A stretch of 64,000 nucleotides of DNA, taken from JALZKA01 sp963721645 (GTDB taxonomy: Bacteria; Actinomycetota; Thermoleophilia; Solirubrobacterales; 70-9). Under the pieces are notes generated by a model. The model was not told where the DNA came from and did not search any database. It saw only the letters and a list, made by a program, of their open reading frames with translations. Location: NCBI GenBank assembly GCA_963721645.1, contig CAVRJK010000002.1:1426001-1490000 (forward strand), written 5' to 3'. Every line of letters begins with the position of its first letter. The first letter of the stretch is position 1. Position numbers and translations under genes: made by a program. Of this stretch, positions 34,562 to 44,781 are shown in pieces.

Positions 34562-35303
34562 GCGACTCGACGCCGGATCTCGTTGCCGGCCTCGAGCGGC
34601 AACAGAGGCATACGACCGCCGACCTGCCGTCAGGGCGCTTTACCGGTCGTGGCATCAGATGGCTATCGCCCGCCTCGCGACGGGCCCGGGTCAGAACATC
34701 GAACTCGGCTGCGGTTTCGGTGCGTTTCGAGAGGCGGCGTCCGGCACGATCCACTCCGATGTGGCGCCGACCCCGTGGGCTGACGTTGTGATCGACGCGG
34801 AGGACCTACCGGTTGAAGACGGCTCGGTTCGCAACCTCGTGATGTTCGACGTCCTCCATCACCTGCCGCACCCGCTCCGGTTCTTCGCAGAGGCGGAACG
34901 GGTGCTGGCACCGGGTGGACGCATTGTCGCGGTGGAGCCGTACTGCTCGCTGATCTCGAGGGCCGCGTACAGGCACCTCCATCGCGAGGGAGCAGACATG
35001 GGTGTCGATCCCTTCGCCGGAGACGCCCAGTCGAGCGAGGATCCGCTCGACGCCAACAACGCTCTTCCAACCCTGTTCTTCTGGCGCTATCTAGAGAAGT
35101 TCGCCAGCAGCTTCCCCCACCTCTCGGTCGGGGAGCGATCGCGTTTCGCGTTCTTTGCGTATCCATTGAGTGGAGGTCTTGAGGGCTACCGGCTCGCGCC
35201 GGACGGCGTGGTCGGCGGCCTTGCTCGGTTCGAGCCAAGGGTCCAGCCACTGGCCTCGTGCTTCGCGTTCAGGTGTCTCGTCGCCGTAGAGCGTGCCGCC
35301 TAG
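34558..35303 (+). CDS. Class I SAM-dependent methyltransferase (one frameshift)
   Basis: About 248 aa corrected. The likely start is TTG at 34558, overlapping the previous stop (TTGA), giving SDSTPDLVAGLERQQRHTTA. The frame changes near 34672 into NIELGCGFGAFREAASG, the SAM-binding motif I, followed by VMFDVLHHLPHPLRFFAEAE and RVLAPGGRIVAVEPY, typical of Methyltransf_11. One missing base fits. It is part of the glycan cluster; acceptor unknown. Confidence 0.77.
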
Positions 35304-36161
35304 ATGCGCATGGTCATCCCAACACGGTGGAAGATCGGCGCCGCCCACCTAGTCTCGGCTCCGGTGATCCTGGTGCGTAGGATCGCGAGGCGGGGGCCGG
35401 AAACCACCGTCGTTCGACGCGGGGTGCGATGGTCCCTCGACCTTCGCGAGGGAATTGATTTTGCAATCTGGCTGAACGGCTCCTTCGAGCCCTCGACGAG
35501 ACATGCGTACGAGGGCATCGTCAGCGCCGGCGATCAGGTCATAGATGTCGGGGCGAATGTCGGTGCTCACACCATGCACCTCGCGCGGGCGGTCGGCCCG
35601 ACCGGGACGGTTGTCGCCATCGAACCGACCAAGTTTGCATTCCAGAAGCTCCTGGGCAACCTGGAGCTGAATCCCGACCTCAAAGGTCGAGTGCTGCCCC
35701 GCCAAGCCATCGTCGTCGGAGAGCCCGGCGCGAAGGGCCCGGAACAGCTCTACTCCGGCTGGCCTTTGGCAGGCGAAGCCGACCTGCACCCCAAGCACCG
35801 GGGCCGGCCCGAGTCCACGGCGGGAGCACGCGCGCTAACCCTTGACGAACTGGTCGCCGACCCCCGGGATGTGAACCTCATCAAGCTCGACGTTGATGGC
35901 CACGAGTGCGATGTTCTGCGCGGCGGCACCCGCGTCCTCTCCGAGAGCTCGCCGCCGATCCTGCTCGAGTTGGCGCCCTACGTCTTCGAGGACACGGCCG
36001 GCAGTCTGGAAGAGCTAGTCGACATCCTGCACGAGCATGGATACGAGCTTCGCACTATGGATGATTCGAGGCAGCTCCCAGGCTCGGCAAGCGAACTCAG
36101 GGCACAGATCCCAGACGGCGGGTCGCTGAACGCCCTGGCGCGCGTTTCAGGATCCACCTAG
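35304..36161 (+). CDS. FkbM family methyltransferase
   Basis: 285 aa. SAM site VIDVGANVGAHTMHLARAVG (about residues 82-101), acidic sugar site VAIEPTKFAFQKLLGN, and FkbM-type IKLDVDGHECDVLRGG. An N-terminal stretch of about 75 residues precedes the fold. ATG starts directly after the preceding stop. The TAG stop is shared with the convergent fcl gene through a CTAG overlap (36158-36161). It is a sugar or lipid O-methyltransferase of the surface-glycan locus. Confidence 0.87.
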   Translation: MRMVIPTRWKIGAAHLVSAPVILVRRIARRGPETTVVRRGVRWSLDLREGIDFAIWLNGSFEPSTRHAYEGIVSAGDQVIDVGANVGAHTMHLARAVGPTGTVVAIEPTKFAFQKLLGNLELNPDLKGRVLPRQAIVVGEPGAKGPEQLYSGWPLAGEADLHPKHRGRPESTAGARALTLDELVADPRDVNLIKLDVDGHECDVLRGGTRVLSESSPPILLELAPYVFEDTAGSLEELVDILHEHGYELRTMDDSRQLPGSASELRAQIPDGGSLNALARVSGST

Positions 36162-36892
36162 CGATTCTCGCGAAACGCCCGGATCGTCCGCTCGAGGCCG
36201 TGCTCTAACGGAACCGCCGCCTCGAAGCCGATTAGGCTGGCCGCACGCGAGACGTCAAGGAACCGGGATGGCTGTCCATCCGGTCGCGAGTCGTCCCATC
36301 TCACTTCGCCCTCATAGCCGGTGAGGGCCTGGATGCGCTCCGCCAGGTCCTTGATTGAGGTCTCTTTGCCCGTCCCTAGGTTGACCGGCTCCGACGAGTC
36401 CAGATGCTCTGCCGCCAAAAGAAGCCCACGTGCAGCATCCGCCACATACAGAAACTCGCGCGTCGGCCTGCCGGTGCCCCATAGAACGACCTCGTCTTCC
36501 TCGGCCTCTGCGGCCTCGACGAACTTCCGGATCATCGCCGCGATCACATGGGAGTCCTCCAGGTCGTAATTGTCACCTGGCCCGTAGAGGTTCGCGATGA
36601 CCGGCGCCACCGAGTCGAAGTGATACTGCCGGCGGTAAGCGTCGAGAACGAGAGCATTTCGCGAGCCGACGGGGCGTTCGACTCTTCGGGATAGCCGTTG
36701 TCCGAGGCGAAGGAGAAGGCACCTCGGTGAACTTCGGATAGGCGCAAACGGAGCACGCAGCGACGACTTCGAAACAACAGCTGACTGCTCGAAGAATTGA
36801 CGCATCGCGAGGTTGTCGTAGGAAGCGGGCCCGGTTGCGCCGGTTGAATCCGATGCCACCGACACGCGCGGCAGGTGGATGACAACGTCCGC
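36158..36892 (-). pseudogene. fcl: GDP-L-fucose synthase remnant, N-terminus missing
   Basis: The C-terminal half is clear: YRRQYHFDSVAPVIANLYGP, GDNYDLEDSHVIAAMIRKFV, WGTGRPTREFLYVADAARGL, NLGTGKETSIKDLAERI. Upstream, family sequence recurs in other frames (DVVIHL at about 36882, GGIGFNRRN, YDNLAM, SVCAYPKFTEV), so several frameshifts are present. The first about 60 residues with the NAD-binding GxxGxxG are absent: DVVIHL begins one codon after the gmd stop. Either about 200 bases were lost in the genome or in the assembly. The intact enzyme would finish GDP-L-fucose synthesis after Gmd. Confidence 0.8.
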
Positions 36893-37867
36893 CTACGACA
36901 TGTCGGCTTCCACCATGATCCGGACGAGCTCAGCGAACGTCACAGATGGCTGCCACCCGAGTTCGTCCCGCGCTTTGGTGGCGTCCCCGCAGAGGACATC
37001 CACCTCGGCCGGTCTGAAGTAGCGAGGGTCAACCTTCGTCACTGCCTCCCAGTCGAGCTCCAGTAACCCGGCTGCCTCGATCAGGAACTCGCGAACCGTA
37101 TGCGTCTCACCCGTCGCGATCACATAGTCCTGGGCAACGTCTGGCTGGAGCATTCTCCACATCGCGTCCGTGTAGTCGGGCGCGTATCCCCAGTCGCGAG
37201 ATGCGTCCAGGTTGCCCAGGTAGAGAGTCGACTGGAGGCCGTGCTTGATTCGAGCCAGCGCTCGGGTGATCTTCCGGGTCACGAACGTCTCGCCACGCCT
37301 TGGGGACTCGTGATTGAAGAGGACTCCGTTGACGCAGTGCATCCCGTAGCTCTCCCGGTAGTTCACAGTCATCCAGTAGGCCATCGCTTTCGAGACCCCG
37401 TAAGGGCTGCGCGGGTGAAACGGCGACTCCTCCGACTGCGGTGGAGGAGTCGAGCCGAACATCTCCGACGAAGCGGCCCCGTACAGACGGGTGCGGACCT
37501 CCGTCTCCCGGATCGCCTCGAGTAGACGCACGGTCCCCATCGCGGTGACGTCCGCCGTGTACTCGGGGATATCGAAGCTGACTCGGACGTGGCTCTGCGC
37601 ACCGAGGTTGTAGATCTCGTCCGGAGCGAGGTCGTAGATTAGCTTCACCAGTCGGCTTGCGTCGGTCAGGTCGCCGTAATGGAGAAAGAAGCGCACATCT
37701 TCTTCGTGAGGGTCCCGGTACAGGTGATCGATCCGCTCGGTGTTGAAGCTCGACGAGCGCCGGGTGATGCCGTGCACGACGTAGCCCTTTTCGAGCAACT
37801 GCTCTGCCAGGTAGGAGCCGTCCTGCCCGGAGATCCCCGTTATCAGTGCGCTCTTTCGCTCGGACAT
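36893..37867 (-). CDS. gmd: GDP-mannose 4,6-dehydratase
   Basis: 324 aa extended SDR enzyme that makes GDP-4-keto-6-deoxymannose. NADP site ALITGISGQDGSYLAEQLLE, then TRRSSSFNTERIDHLY, YGDLTDASRLVKLI and YNLGAQSHVRVSFD. The catalytic region has YGAASSEMFG and SPYGVSKAMAYWMT with the Tyr-x3-Lys pair. NHESPRRGETFVTRKITRAL is the Gmd signature. The length is slightly short of the usual 340-370. It is upstream of fcl in one operon. The step leads to fucose, rhamnose or related GDP-deoxysugars. Confidence 0.95.
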   Translation of the reverse strand: MSERKSALITGISGQDGSYLAEQLLEKGYVVHGITRRSSSFNTERIDHLYRDPHEEDVRFFLHYGDLTDASRLVKLIYDLAPDEIYNLGAQSHVRVSFDIPEYTADVTAMGTVRLLEAIRETEVRTRLYGAASSEMFGSTPPPQSEESPFHPRSPYGVSKAMAYWMTVNYRESYGMHCVNGVLFNHESPRRGETFVTRKITRALARIKHGLQSTLYLGNLDASRDWGYAPDYTDAMWRMLQPDVAQDYVIATGETHTVREFLIEAAGLLELDWEAVTKVDPRYFRPAEVDVLCGDATKARDELGWQPSVTFAELVRIMVEADMS

Positions 37868-37890
37868 CTACTCGACGATATTCGTATCGG

Positions 37891-39174
37891 TCACATCGCC
37901 GGCTCGGTCCGGGCGGCATCGTCCCTCGCTCGAAGCCGATCGTAGACCCAGACGAGGCCCAACGCCGCCAGCATGATGAGGAATGGTTCAGCCGGGATCC
38001 GATACCTGCCCCCGCTGTCCGCGATGAAGACAACGCTCAAGATCATCAGCACCGGAACAAGCCAGATCGCCCGCGGCGCCAGTCGGGCCGACCTGGTGAA
38101 CGCTCCACCAACGGCCACGAGGGCCAAGGCCCAGAAGGAGAAGACCGAGAGGGTCACGGCACGAGGCGGTACATCGGCGTATGAGGCGATTCGCTTCGAA
38201 TAGTCGAGTCCGCCCAGGTCGAAGGTCCGCAGCGTGTTGTGAAACGCAGCCCTGAGCGGGTAGGACGGATGCTCCAGGACGTAATCCCTGGAGAGTGACC
38301 GCAGTTCCCTGTCCATCGTGACCTCGTCCATGTCCGAGCCGGGCCCGAACACAGACGAGAAGGATTCGAGCTCTGTCGGGGGAAGCCAGATCGCGTTGCC
38401 CTCGGGCGAGAGCCTCGCTTCGTCGTTGTACGTCCCAGCGAATGCGAATCCCGACTGAGTCGCTATAGGCACGAAGGCATCCAACTCGATCGCGTTTCTC
38501 AGCGTCCAGGGGACAACCACGAGTCCTGCCATGAGCAGCAAGAAGGCTGGCTGCGCCAACCGCCGGCGCCCCAGTTCGCCAGACGGCCAGACGAGGATCA
38601 GGAGCGGGAGCAGGATTACGAGCCCGTTCGATCGCGTCAATGCGGCAAGACCGGCCAGGACACCGGCCAGGACCAGCCAGCGAAACTCATGACTGCTCCG
38701 CCGGTGCGCCAAGACGGCTGCAATTGCACCGAGCTCGAGCGACAGGAACAGAGGCTCGGTCAGGATCGTCGTGCCGTTCACGACAAAATGGGGGTACACA
38801 GCCGTCAGGGCACCGGCGACCAGCGCCACGCGCCTTCCCCAGATCATGCCGGCGATCAGCATGACGAGTGCGACGTTGATTACCCCCAGTGGGATCTGGG
38901 CGATCCTGGCGGCCTGAGGATCGTCTCCGAAAACTGCGTAGACGCCCCCGAGGAAGTACGGGTACGTTGGCGGGCGGAAGGCCGATGGACCGCCTCCCGG
39001 CGCCAGCGCACTCTCTGGGTACCCGTTGCCGTCTGCGATTGACACGGCGTGCCGCTGGTAGTCGGTCGAGTCGGTGAGGAGCTCATAGTCTGGCGTTTCG
39101 GCCAGCGCGAAGATCCGCACCGCCAGCGCCAGCATGAGTACCGCAACGAACCACTGCCGTCTCGCAGACTTCAT
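37891..39174 (-). CDS. GT39/ArnT-like membrane glycosyltransferase
   Basis: 427 aa with about nine to ten hydrophobic segments (WFVAVLMLALAVRIFALAET first, IWLVPVLMILSVVFIADSGG late). The early periplasmic loop contains DSTDYQRHAVSIADGNGYPE, where an acidic catalytic residue lies in PMT/ArnT-type GT-C enzymes, then FRPPTYPYFLGGVYAVFG. Such enzymes use lipid-linked sugars on the outer face. The start at 39174 is 11 bases after the corrected guaA stop, so it follows guaA in the same transcript. Confidence 0.82.
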   Translation of the reverse strand: MKSARRQWFVAVLMLALAVRIFALAETPDYELLTDSTDYQRHAVSIADGNGYPESALAPGGGPSAFRPPTYPYFLGGVYAVFGDDPQAARIAQIPLGVINVALVMLIAGMIWGRRVALVAGALTAVYPHFVVNGTTILTEPLFLSLELGAIAAVLAHRRSSHEFRWLVLAGVLAGLAALTRSNGLVILLPLLILVWPSGELGRRRLAQPAFLLLMAGLVVVPWTLRNAIELDAFVPIATQSGFAFAGTYNDEARLSPEGNAIWLPPTELESFSSVFGPGSDMDEVTMDRELRSLSRDYVLEHPSYPLRAAFHNTLRTFDLGGLDYSKRIASYADVPPRAVTLSVFSFWALALVAVGGAFTRSARLAPRAIWLVPVLMILSVVFIADSGGRYRIPAEPFLIMLAALGLVWVYDRLRARDDAARTEPAM

Positions 39175-39185
39175 AGCGGCGCGGA

Positions 39186-40821
39186 CTACTCCCACTCGAT
39201 AGTCGCCGGCGGCTTCGACGAGATGTCGAGCGCCACGCGGTTCACACCGGGAACCTCGTTGATGATCCGGTTCGAGATCCGCTCCAAGCAGGTCGTAGGG
39301 CAGCCGCGCCCAGTCCGCCGTCATCGCGTCCTCGGAGGTCACGGCGCGAATCACGATCGGGTAGGCGTAGGTGCGCCCGTCGCCTTGGACTCCGACCGAG
39401 CGGACGACCGGCAGGACGCAGAAGGACTGCCAAAGCTCGCGGTACATACCCGCGGCGCGGATCTCCTCTTGAAGGATCGCGTCGGCGTCGCGCAGGATGT
39501 CGAGGCGCTCCCTGTTGACCTCGCCGCCGACGATGCGGATGCCGAGACCGGGCCCCGGGAAGGGCTGGCGCCAGACGAGCTTGTCGGCGAGGCCGAGCTC
39601 GGATGCGACGGCTCTCACCTCGTCTTTGAAGAGCATCCGAAGGGGCTCGACAAGCTCGAAGTCGAGGTCGTCGGGTAGCCCTCCAACGTTGTGGTGAGAC
39701 TTGATCGTCGCGGACCCGTGGCCGTCTCCCCCGGACTCGATCACATCGGAGTAGAGCGTTCCCTGAACCAGGAACTTCGCGTCAGAAAGCTTTCGGGCCT
39801 CGTCCTCGAAGACCCGGATGAACTCGGAGCCGATGATCTTCCGCTTGGTCTCGGGATCCGTCTCGCCGGCGAGCTTCGAGAGGAAGCGCTCCTCGGCTTC
39901 GACGTGGATGAGCTTGATTCCAAGCTCCTCGCGAAAGGCCTTGACGACCTGCTCGCACTCGCCCTTTCGCATCAGGCCGTGATCCACCAGGACACAGGTG
40001 AGCTGCTCGCCGATGGCCTTGTGAACGAGAGCCGCTGCAGTAGCCGAATCGACGCCTCCGGAAAGACCGCAGATCACCTCGGCCTCGCCGACCTGGGCGC
40101 GGATCTTCGACACCTGCTCCTCGATCACCGATGCGGGCGACCAGCGCTCCTCGCAACCAACGATGTCCCGCAGGAAGCGCTCGAGCACCTCGGTGCCGTA
40201 AGGGGTGTGAACGACCTCGGGGTGGAACTGGATGCCGTAGAGGCCGCGCTCGGAAGATTCGAAGGCCGCGACGGGCGAGCCGGGGCTGGCCGCTAGCGCA
40301 TCGAAGCCTTCGGGCGCCTGCATGACGCAGTCACGGTGGCTCATCCAGCACTGCTGCTCTTGGGGCAGGTCGCGAAGGAGCTTGCCGCCGTCGCCTGTGA
40401 GCGTGAGAGTGGTCCGGCCAAACTCGCCGGCCTCGGCACCTTCGACCGTTCCGCCGAGCTCCAGGGCCATCGCCTGCATGCCGTAACAGATCCCCAGAAC
40501 CGGAATGCCCATCTCGAGCAACTCTGGCCGTATCTGAGGCGCGCCCTCCGCATAAACCGACGCCGGTCCGCCCGAGAGGACCAAAGCGCGCGGAGCGCGG
40601 TCCCTGATGCGCTCGAGCGGCACGTTCGCGGGCAGAAGCTCGGCGAAGACGCCGCACTCGCGGATCCGCCGGGCGATCAGCTGCGAGTACTGGCCGCCGA
40701 AGTCGAGTACCAGAACCTCCTCCCGCGCTGACTCGGGCGGCTGAACGTCGACGGTCTCAGGCGCAGCGGGTTCGCCTTCGACGATCTCTCGCGCGGCCGT
40801 AGCCGACGCGGGACTATCCAT
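39186..40821 (-). CDS. guaA: GMP synthase (glutamine-hydrolysing), frameshifted near its end
   Basis: 544 aa corrected. Glutaminase: VLVLDFGGQYSQLIARRIRE, VLGICYGMQAMALELG with the nucleophile Cys, and FHPEVVHT. ATP-pyrophosphatase: VICGLSGGVDSATAAALVHK. Dimerisation domain: RQPFPGPGLGIRIVGGEV. The conserved C-terminus is broken at 39288: TTGGAG should be TTGAG, giving ERISNRIINEVPGVNRVALD and SSKPPATIEWE. A 33-residue acidic N-terminal extension precedes the usual start. It overlaps the guaB3 stop by 8 bases. XMP plus ATP and glutamine gives GMP. Confidence 0.95.
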
Positions 40822-42019
40822 CCGCGACCGTGACCCCGTTGGTGACGGCCGCCTTGCCGTTCGAGCCCATCCCGACCGACTGCGAGCGCTGAAGCTGCTT
40901 GCCCTCGGTCTGAAGCGAGGGGGCGACCATCACCTCGGCCCGCTGGAAGTCGCGAATGTCCTCGTAGCCGCAGGTGGCCATCGAGGTGCGAAGCGCCCCC
41001 ATCAGGTTGAAGGTGCCGTCGTTCTCGTGAGCGGGGCCCATCAGGATCTCCTCGAGCGTCCCGTCTTGGCGCGTGGTGACACGAGTGCCGCGAGGCAGCG
41101 AGGGATGGAACGTCGCCATGCCCCAGTGGTTGCCGCGCCCGGGCGCCTCCTTGGCGCGAGCGAGGGGCGAGCCGATCATCACGGCATCGGCGCCGACCGC
41201 AATCGCCTTCGAGAGATCGCCGCCCGTACGCATGCCGCCATCCGCGATGACGTTGCAGTATTCACCCGTCTCCAGCATGTGCTGGGCCCGGGCCGCAGCG
41301 ACATCGGCAATCGCAGTTGCCTGCGGGACGCCGAGGCCGAGGACGCCGCGCGTGGTGCACGCGGCTCCCGGGCCAACACCCACCAGGACGCCGACGGCGC
41401 CGGTGCGCATCAGATGGAGTCCCGTCGAGTACGAGGCGCAGCCACCGGCGACTACCGGGACGGGGACCTCGGCGATGAACTCCTTCAAGTTGAGTGGCTC
41501 GGACTTGGTCGAGACGTGTTCGGCCGAGATCACGGTCCCTTGGATCACCAGGATGTCGAGACCAGCCTCGAGTGCGACCTCATAAAGGCCGGAAACCTTC
41601 TGGGGCGTGAGTGACCCGGCGGCAACGACGCCGGCAGACTTGATCTCCTCGATCCTCTTGGCGATCAGCTCGGCCTTGACCGGCTCCTCGTAGATCTGCT
41701 GCATGAGGTGGGTGACGCGGTCGGGCGGCGTGGCAGCGATGCGCTCGAGTTGCTCGTCGGCGTCGTCATAGCGCGACCAGATGCCTTCGAGGTTGAGAAC
41801 GCCGAGTCCGCCGAGCTCGCCCAGGCCGATGGCCGTCGCAGGCGAGACGACGCCATCCATCGCCGACGCAAGCAGCGGGAGCTCGAAGCGATAGGGGCCG
41901 AGGTTCCAGGAAATGTCGACGTCGTCGGGGTCGCGTGTCCTGCGCGACGGCACGATCGCGATGTCATCGAACCCGTAGGCCCGCCTGCCCTTTTTCCCTC
42001 GACCGATTTCGACTTCCAC
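40814..42019 (-). CDS. guaB3: GuaB3-type IMP dehydrogenase family protein
   Basis: 401 aa TIM-barrel protein with no CBS domains. The N-terminus EVEIGRGKKGRRAYGFDDIA is that of the GuaB3 subfamily. The active-site loop GVGPGAACTTRGVLGLGVPQ supplies the catalytic Cys, and GGCASYSTGLHLMRTGA precedes it. IADGGMRTGGDLSKAIAVGA is the phosphate loop. Activity of this subfamily has been debated (IMP dehydrogenase-like). It is next to guaA, completing an XMP-GMP branch if it is active on IMP. Confidence 0.9.
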   Translation of the reverse strand: MEVEIGRGKKGRRAYGFDDIAIVPSRRTRDPDDVDISWNLGPYRFELPLLASAMDGVVSPATAIGLGELGGLGVLNLEGIWSRYDDADEQLERIAATPPDRVTHLMQQIYEEPVKAELIAKRIEEIKSAGVVAAGSLTPQKVSGLYEVALEAGLDILVIQGTVISAEHVSTKSEPLNLKEFIAEVPVPVVAGGCASYSTGLHLMRTGAVGVLVGVGPGAACTTRGVLGLGVPQATAIADVAAARAQHMLETGEYCNVIADGGMRTGGDLSKAIAVGADAVMIGSPLARAKEAPGRGNHWGMATFHPSLPRGTRVTTRQDGTLEEILMGPAHENDGTFNLMGALRTSMATCGYEDIRDFQRAEVMVAPSLQTEGKQLQRSQSVGMGSNGKAAVTNGVTVADG

Positions 42020-42215
42020 CCGTTCTCAGCTCCTTAATTCGTGAGCACTCAGGCTAGGTCCGATCGCGGACGAAAAAAGCCCCTCGAAAAGGGGCTCGAA
42101 ACGCGCATTTTGCTGGAATCCTATGAGCGCTTTAGCGCGAATCCAGCTGGTGATGTTCGGTACCTGACCCGGGAACTCCAAGGTCTTGGCGATGATAACA
42201 GCGGTAAACCGGAGC
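42020..42215. other. Intergenic region between fruK-like gene and guaB3
   Basis: 196 bases with the terminator at 42073-42096 near the guaB3 end. The remainder has A/T-richer patches and presumably holds the guaB3 promoter between the terminator and 42020, but no clear promoter boxes are seen. Confidence 0.4.
42073..42096 (-). terminator. Rho-independent terminator of the hup-pyrF-lysM-dac-fruK operon
   Basis: On the minus strand, AGCCCC (42096-42091), loop TTTTCGA, GGGGCT (42083-42078) form a GC-rich stem followed by a run of T (42078-42073). It stands 120 bases after the fruK-like stop and 54 bases before the guaB3 start, separating the two operons. Confidence 0.88.
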
Positions 42216-43175
42216 TCAGGCAACCCCCGCCGACACGTCGAGCTCCGACACTTCGACTCGCGAACAGATGCGATCGACCTCGCGCGGGTCGAGGGTTCCG
42301 GCCCCAAAATGCTGCGTGGATTCCGCCCCGCACGCGACGCCAAACGCGAGGCAGTCCCGCGGAGACCTGCCGTCGAAGCGCGCGGCGACGTACCCGGCCA
42401 GGAACGCGTCACCCGAGCCGACAGCCGAGATCGGGTCCATCTGATCCGTCTCGACCTCGTACCGGCGACGCTCAGGACCCGTGCCCACGATCGCTGCGCA
42501 CCCATCCGCGCCCGTGATGATCGCCTCGCCGGCCCCCATCTCCAGAAGGCCGCTCAGAGCCATAACGCGATCGTCCGAATCGTTGAACTCGTATCCAACC
42601 GCCTCTTCAGCCTCGAGCGCGTTTGGCACGACCACCGTGGGCTCCGCCCGCAGCCCGGCACGCATCTGCTCACCGTCCGTGTCGAGCACGGTGATGACAT
42701 CAAGCGCCTTCAGCTCGGACACCAGGCGGGCGTAGACGTCGGGGTCGCAACCGGGTGGAATCGACCCCGCGAGGACGCAGATCGAAGCGCCTTGGGCGAG
42801 GTACAGAAGCTTCTCGACGAAGCGGTCCACTTCTTCGCCGCTCACCTGGGGCCCGCGCTCGTTGATCTCGGTCTGCTCGCCGGTTGTGGGATCGATGACG
42901 GCGAGGTTCGTTCGCGACTCGCCGTTGATCCGCATGAAGTCGTTGAGAATGGATTCCTCGCCCAGGCGCTCGACGATGCGGGTTCCCGCCGATCCGCCGA
43001 CCAGCCCGGTCGCGATCACCGGGCGGCCTAGAAGCTTGAGCGCCCGCGCGACGTTGACTCCCTTTCCTCCCGCGACCGTGCGCGATTCGACAGCGCGGTG
43101 GCGCTGGCCGAGTCTGAAATTTGGGACCGCGACCGTGCGGTCGATCGCTGCGTTGAGGGTGACGGTGAGAATCAC
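42216..43175 (-). CDS. fruK: PfkB-family kinase, 1-phosphofructokinase-like
   Basis: 319 aa. N-terminus ILTVTLNAAIDRTVAVPNFR and the PfkB signature RTVAGGKGVNVARALKLLG match 1-phosphofructokinase/tagatose-6-phosphate kinase. The ATP/anion-hole motif is SAVGSGDAFLAGYVAARF near residue 250. No PTS genes are near, so the sugar phosphate used is not certain. It is the last gene before the terminator at 42096. Confidence 0.82.
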   Translation of the reverse strand: MILTVTLNAAIDRTVAVPNFRLGQRHRAVESRTVAGGKGVNVARALKLLGRPVIATGLVGGSAGTRIVERLGEESILNDFMRINGESRTNLAVIDPTTGEQTEINERGPQVSGEEVDRFVEKLLYLAQGASICVLAGSIPPGCDPDVYARLVSELKALDVITVLDTDGEQMRAGLRAEPTVVVPNALEAEEAVGYEFNDSDDRVMALSGLLEMGAGEAIITGADGCAAIVGTGPERRRYEVETDQMDPISAVGSGDAFLAGYVAARFDGRSPRDCLAFGVACGAESTQHFGAGTLDPREVDRICSRVEVSELDVSAGVA

Positions 43176-43198
43176 GTGGAGGTCTCAGAAGAGTACCG

Positions 43199-44390
43199 CT
43201 ACTCGCGGCGATGGGCGCCGAATGCAAGGGCGCCGAGCACCGCTGAGATCACGACCGCGCCGGCGAACACGACGAGGGCCCACATCGGGAGCCCCGAGCT
43301 CCCCTCCTCCGCCTCGGGTAGCCCCGCCACGGCGCGAGCCGCAACGGCATCGACCTCCCCCACCCTGCGACCGTCAAGGCTCACCACGGCGACTCCGATG
43401 CTCTCGCCTTCGGCGATCGGGGCGTCCAACTCAGGGGTCTCCCCCAGCTCCACCTCGACTCGCTGATCTGCCCTGGCAACCTCTTTGACGCTCCCTGAGG
43501 CCTTGAGAGCCAGGCGCCCTCCACCGACGAGCGACACGAACCCGAGACGCTCTCCGGTCCTCACCAGCGCTCTCGTGTCGTAGAGCGAGAAGCCGTAGTC
43601 CATGAGCGCGAGCGTCGCGGCGTCGCGCGAGGTTTCGTCAGGCGAGCCCAGCACGACGGAGGTGAGGCCGACTCCGTCCCGGGTCCCGGAGCCAACCAGG
43701 ACGTAGCCCGCCTCGAGCGTTGTGCCCGTCTTGATCCCGTCGATGAACGGCTCTTGAAGGACAAGGCTGTTGCGATTGACGATCTGGATCGGCTTTTCCG
43801 TCGAGCGCAAGGTCGTCCGGGGCGTATCGACGATCTTTCGAAACATCGCCTGCCGGCGAAGCTCGGTCGCGAGAGTGACCAGATCGCGCGCGCTGGAGAC
43901 GTTTCCGCCGTCGAGGCCAATCGGATCCGTGTAACGCGGTCTCGGCAAGGCCGAGTTCGTCAGCGGCAGCATTCATCCGCGTGACGAAGTCGGACTCCGA
44001 GCCCGAGACGGCAATTGCAAGGGTCAGCGCCGCGTCGTTCCCCGACGGGATCATCAAGCCGTAGAAGGCATCCCTCGCGGTCAGGCTGTCACCGGGCTCG
44101 AATCCGGCGAGCGACTCGCCCGGCTCGGGATCGTACGGCGCCGCAACGACCTCCCGCCCGGGGTCGAGCTCCTCCGCGGCCACGTAGTAGGTCATGAGCT
44201 TCGTCGCGCTTGCAATCGGATAGCCCGTCTTCGGATCCTCGGCGGCGAGCACGTCGCCGGACTCACCATCGACGAGGAGCCAACTGGCTGCGGGGAGCCC
44301 GGACGGCGGCCTGGGTGGCGCAGCCGCTGCACCAGGCGCCCATAGCGCGAAAAGCAGCCAGGTCGCCAGTAAGAGGACGGCGCGGATCAG
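43199..44390 (-). CDS. D-alanyl-D-alanine carboxypeptidase, frameshifted; CTG start likely
   Basis: About 396 aa corrected. The signal peptide IRAVLLLATWLLFALWAPGA is followed by the S11 serine-peptidase motifs: SATK (nucleophile Ser), SGN in MIPSGNDAALTLAIAV and KTG in GIKTGTTLEAGYV. A C-terminal helix ends in HRRE. The break is near 43941: the T run in GCGTTACACG has one base too many, which restores YTDPIGLDGGNV. In frame, the only start that fits the signal peptide is CTG at 44390, overlapping the lysM stop as CTGA. It trims peptidoglycan stem peptides. Confidence 0.88.
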
Positions 44391-44728
44391 CGCAGGGCTA
44401 GCGTCTGGCCGGCGTTGAGCGTCTCGGAGTCGAGCTCCGGGTTGAGCCGCTCGATCCTGGGCTCGGGGATGCCAGTCTCCCTGGCAATCGCCGAGAGCGT
44501 GTCGCCCGCGGCAACGGTGTAGCTCGTAGAGGCCTCCGCCTTCTGCTTCTTTGGCTGCTCGGAGCGGTTCTTCTTGTCGCCCTCGGAACCCGTGTCGCCC
44601 GATTCGGTGAAGCTCGTCACGAGGAGGTAGATCGCGAAGCCACAGGCAACGAGCGCGAGCAGGGCAACGATCCGGGCGAACATCGACCGCCTGCCGAGCG
44701 TGGATGAAGATCGGGTGGTGCTTTCCAT
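44387..44728 (-). CDS. LysM-domain membrane protein
   Basis: 113 aa. One helix near the N-terminus (ARIVALLALVACGFAIYLLV), a Lys/Ser/Glu-rich linker, then a C-terminal LysM domain beginning SYTVAAGDTLSAIARETGIP and ending LNAGQTLALR. The topology puts the peptidoglycan-binding LysM outside. Between pyrF and the carboxypeptidase, it is likely a cell-wall-linked helper of the latter. Confidence 0.85.
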   Translation of the reverse strand: MESTTRSSSTLGRRSMFARIVALLALVACGFAIYLLVTSFTESGDTGSEGDKKNRSEQPKKQKAEASTSYTVAAGDTLSAIARETGIPEPRIERLNPELDSETLNAGQTLALR

Positions 44729-44781
44729 CGGATTCGAGTTCCCCAGGCTCGTCGCGATCGTACCCCTGCTTCATCGTCCGT

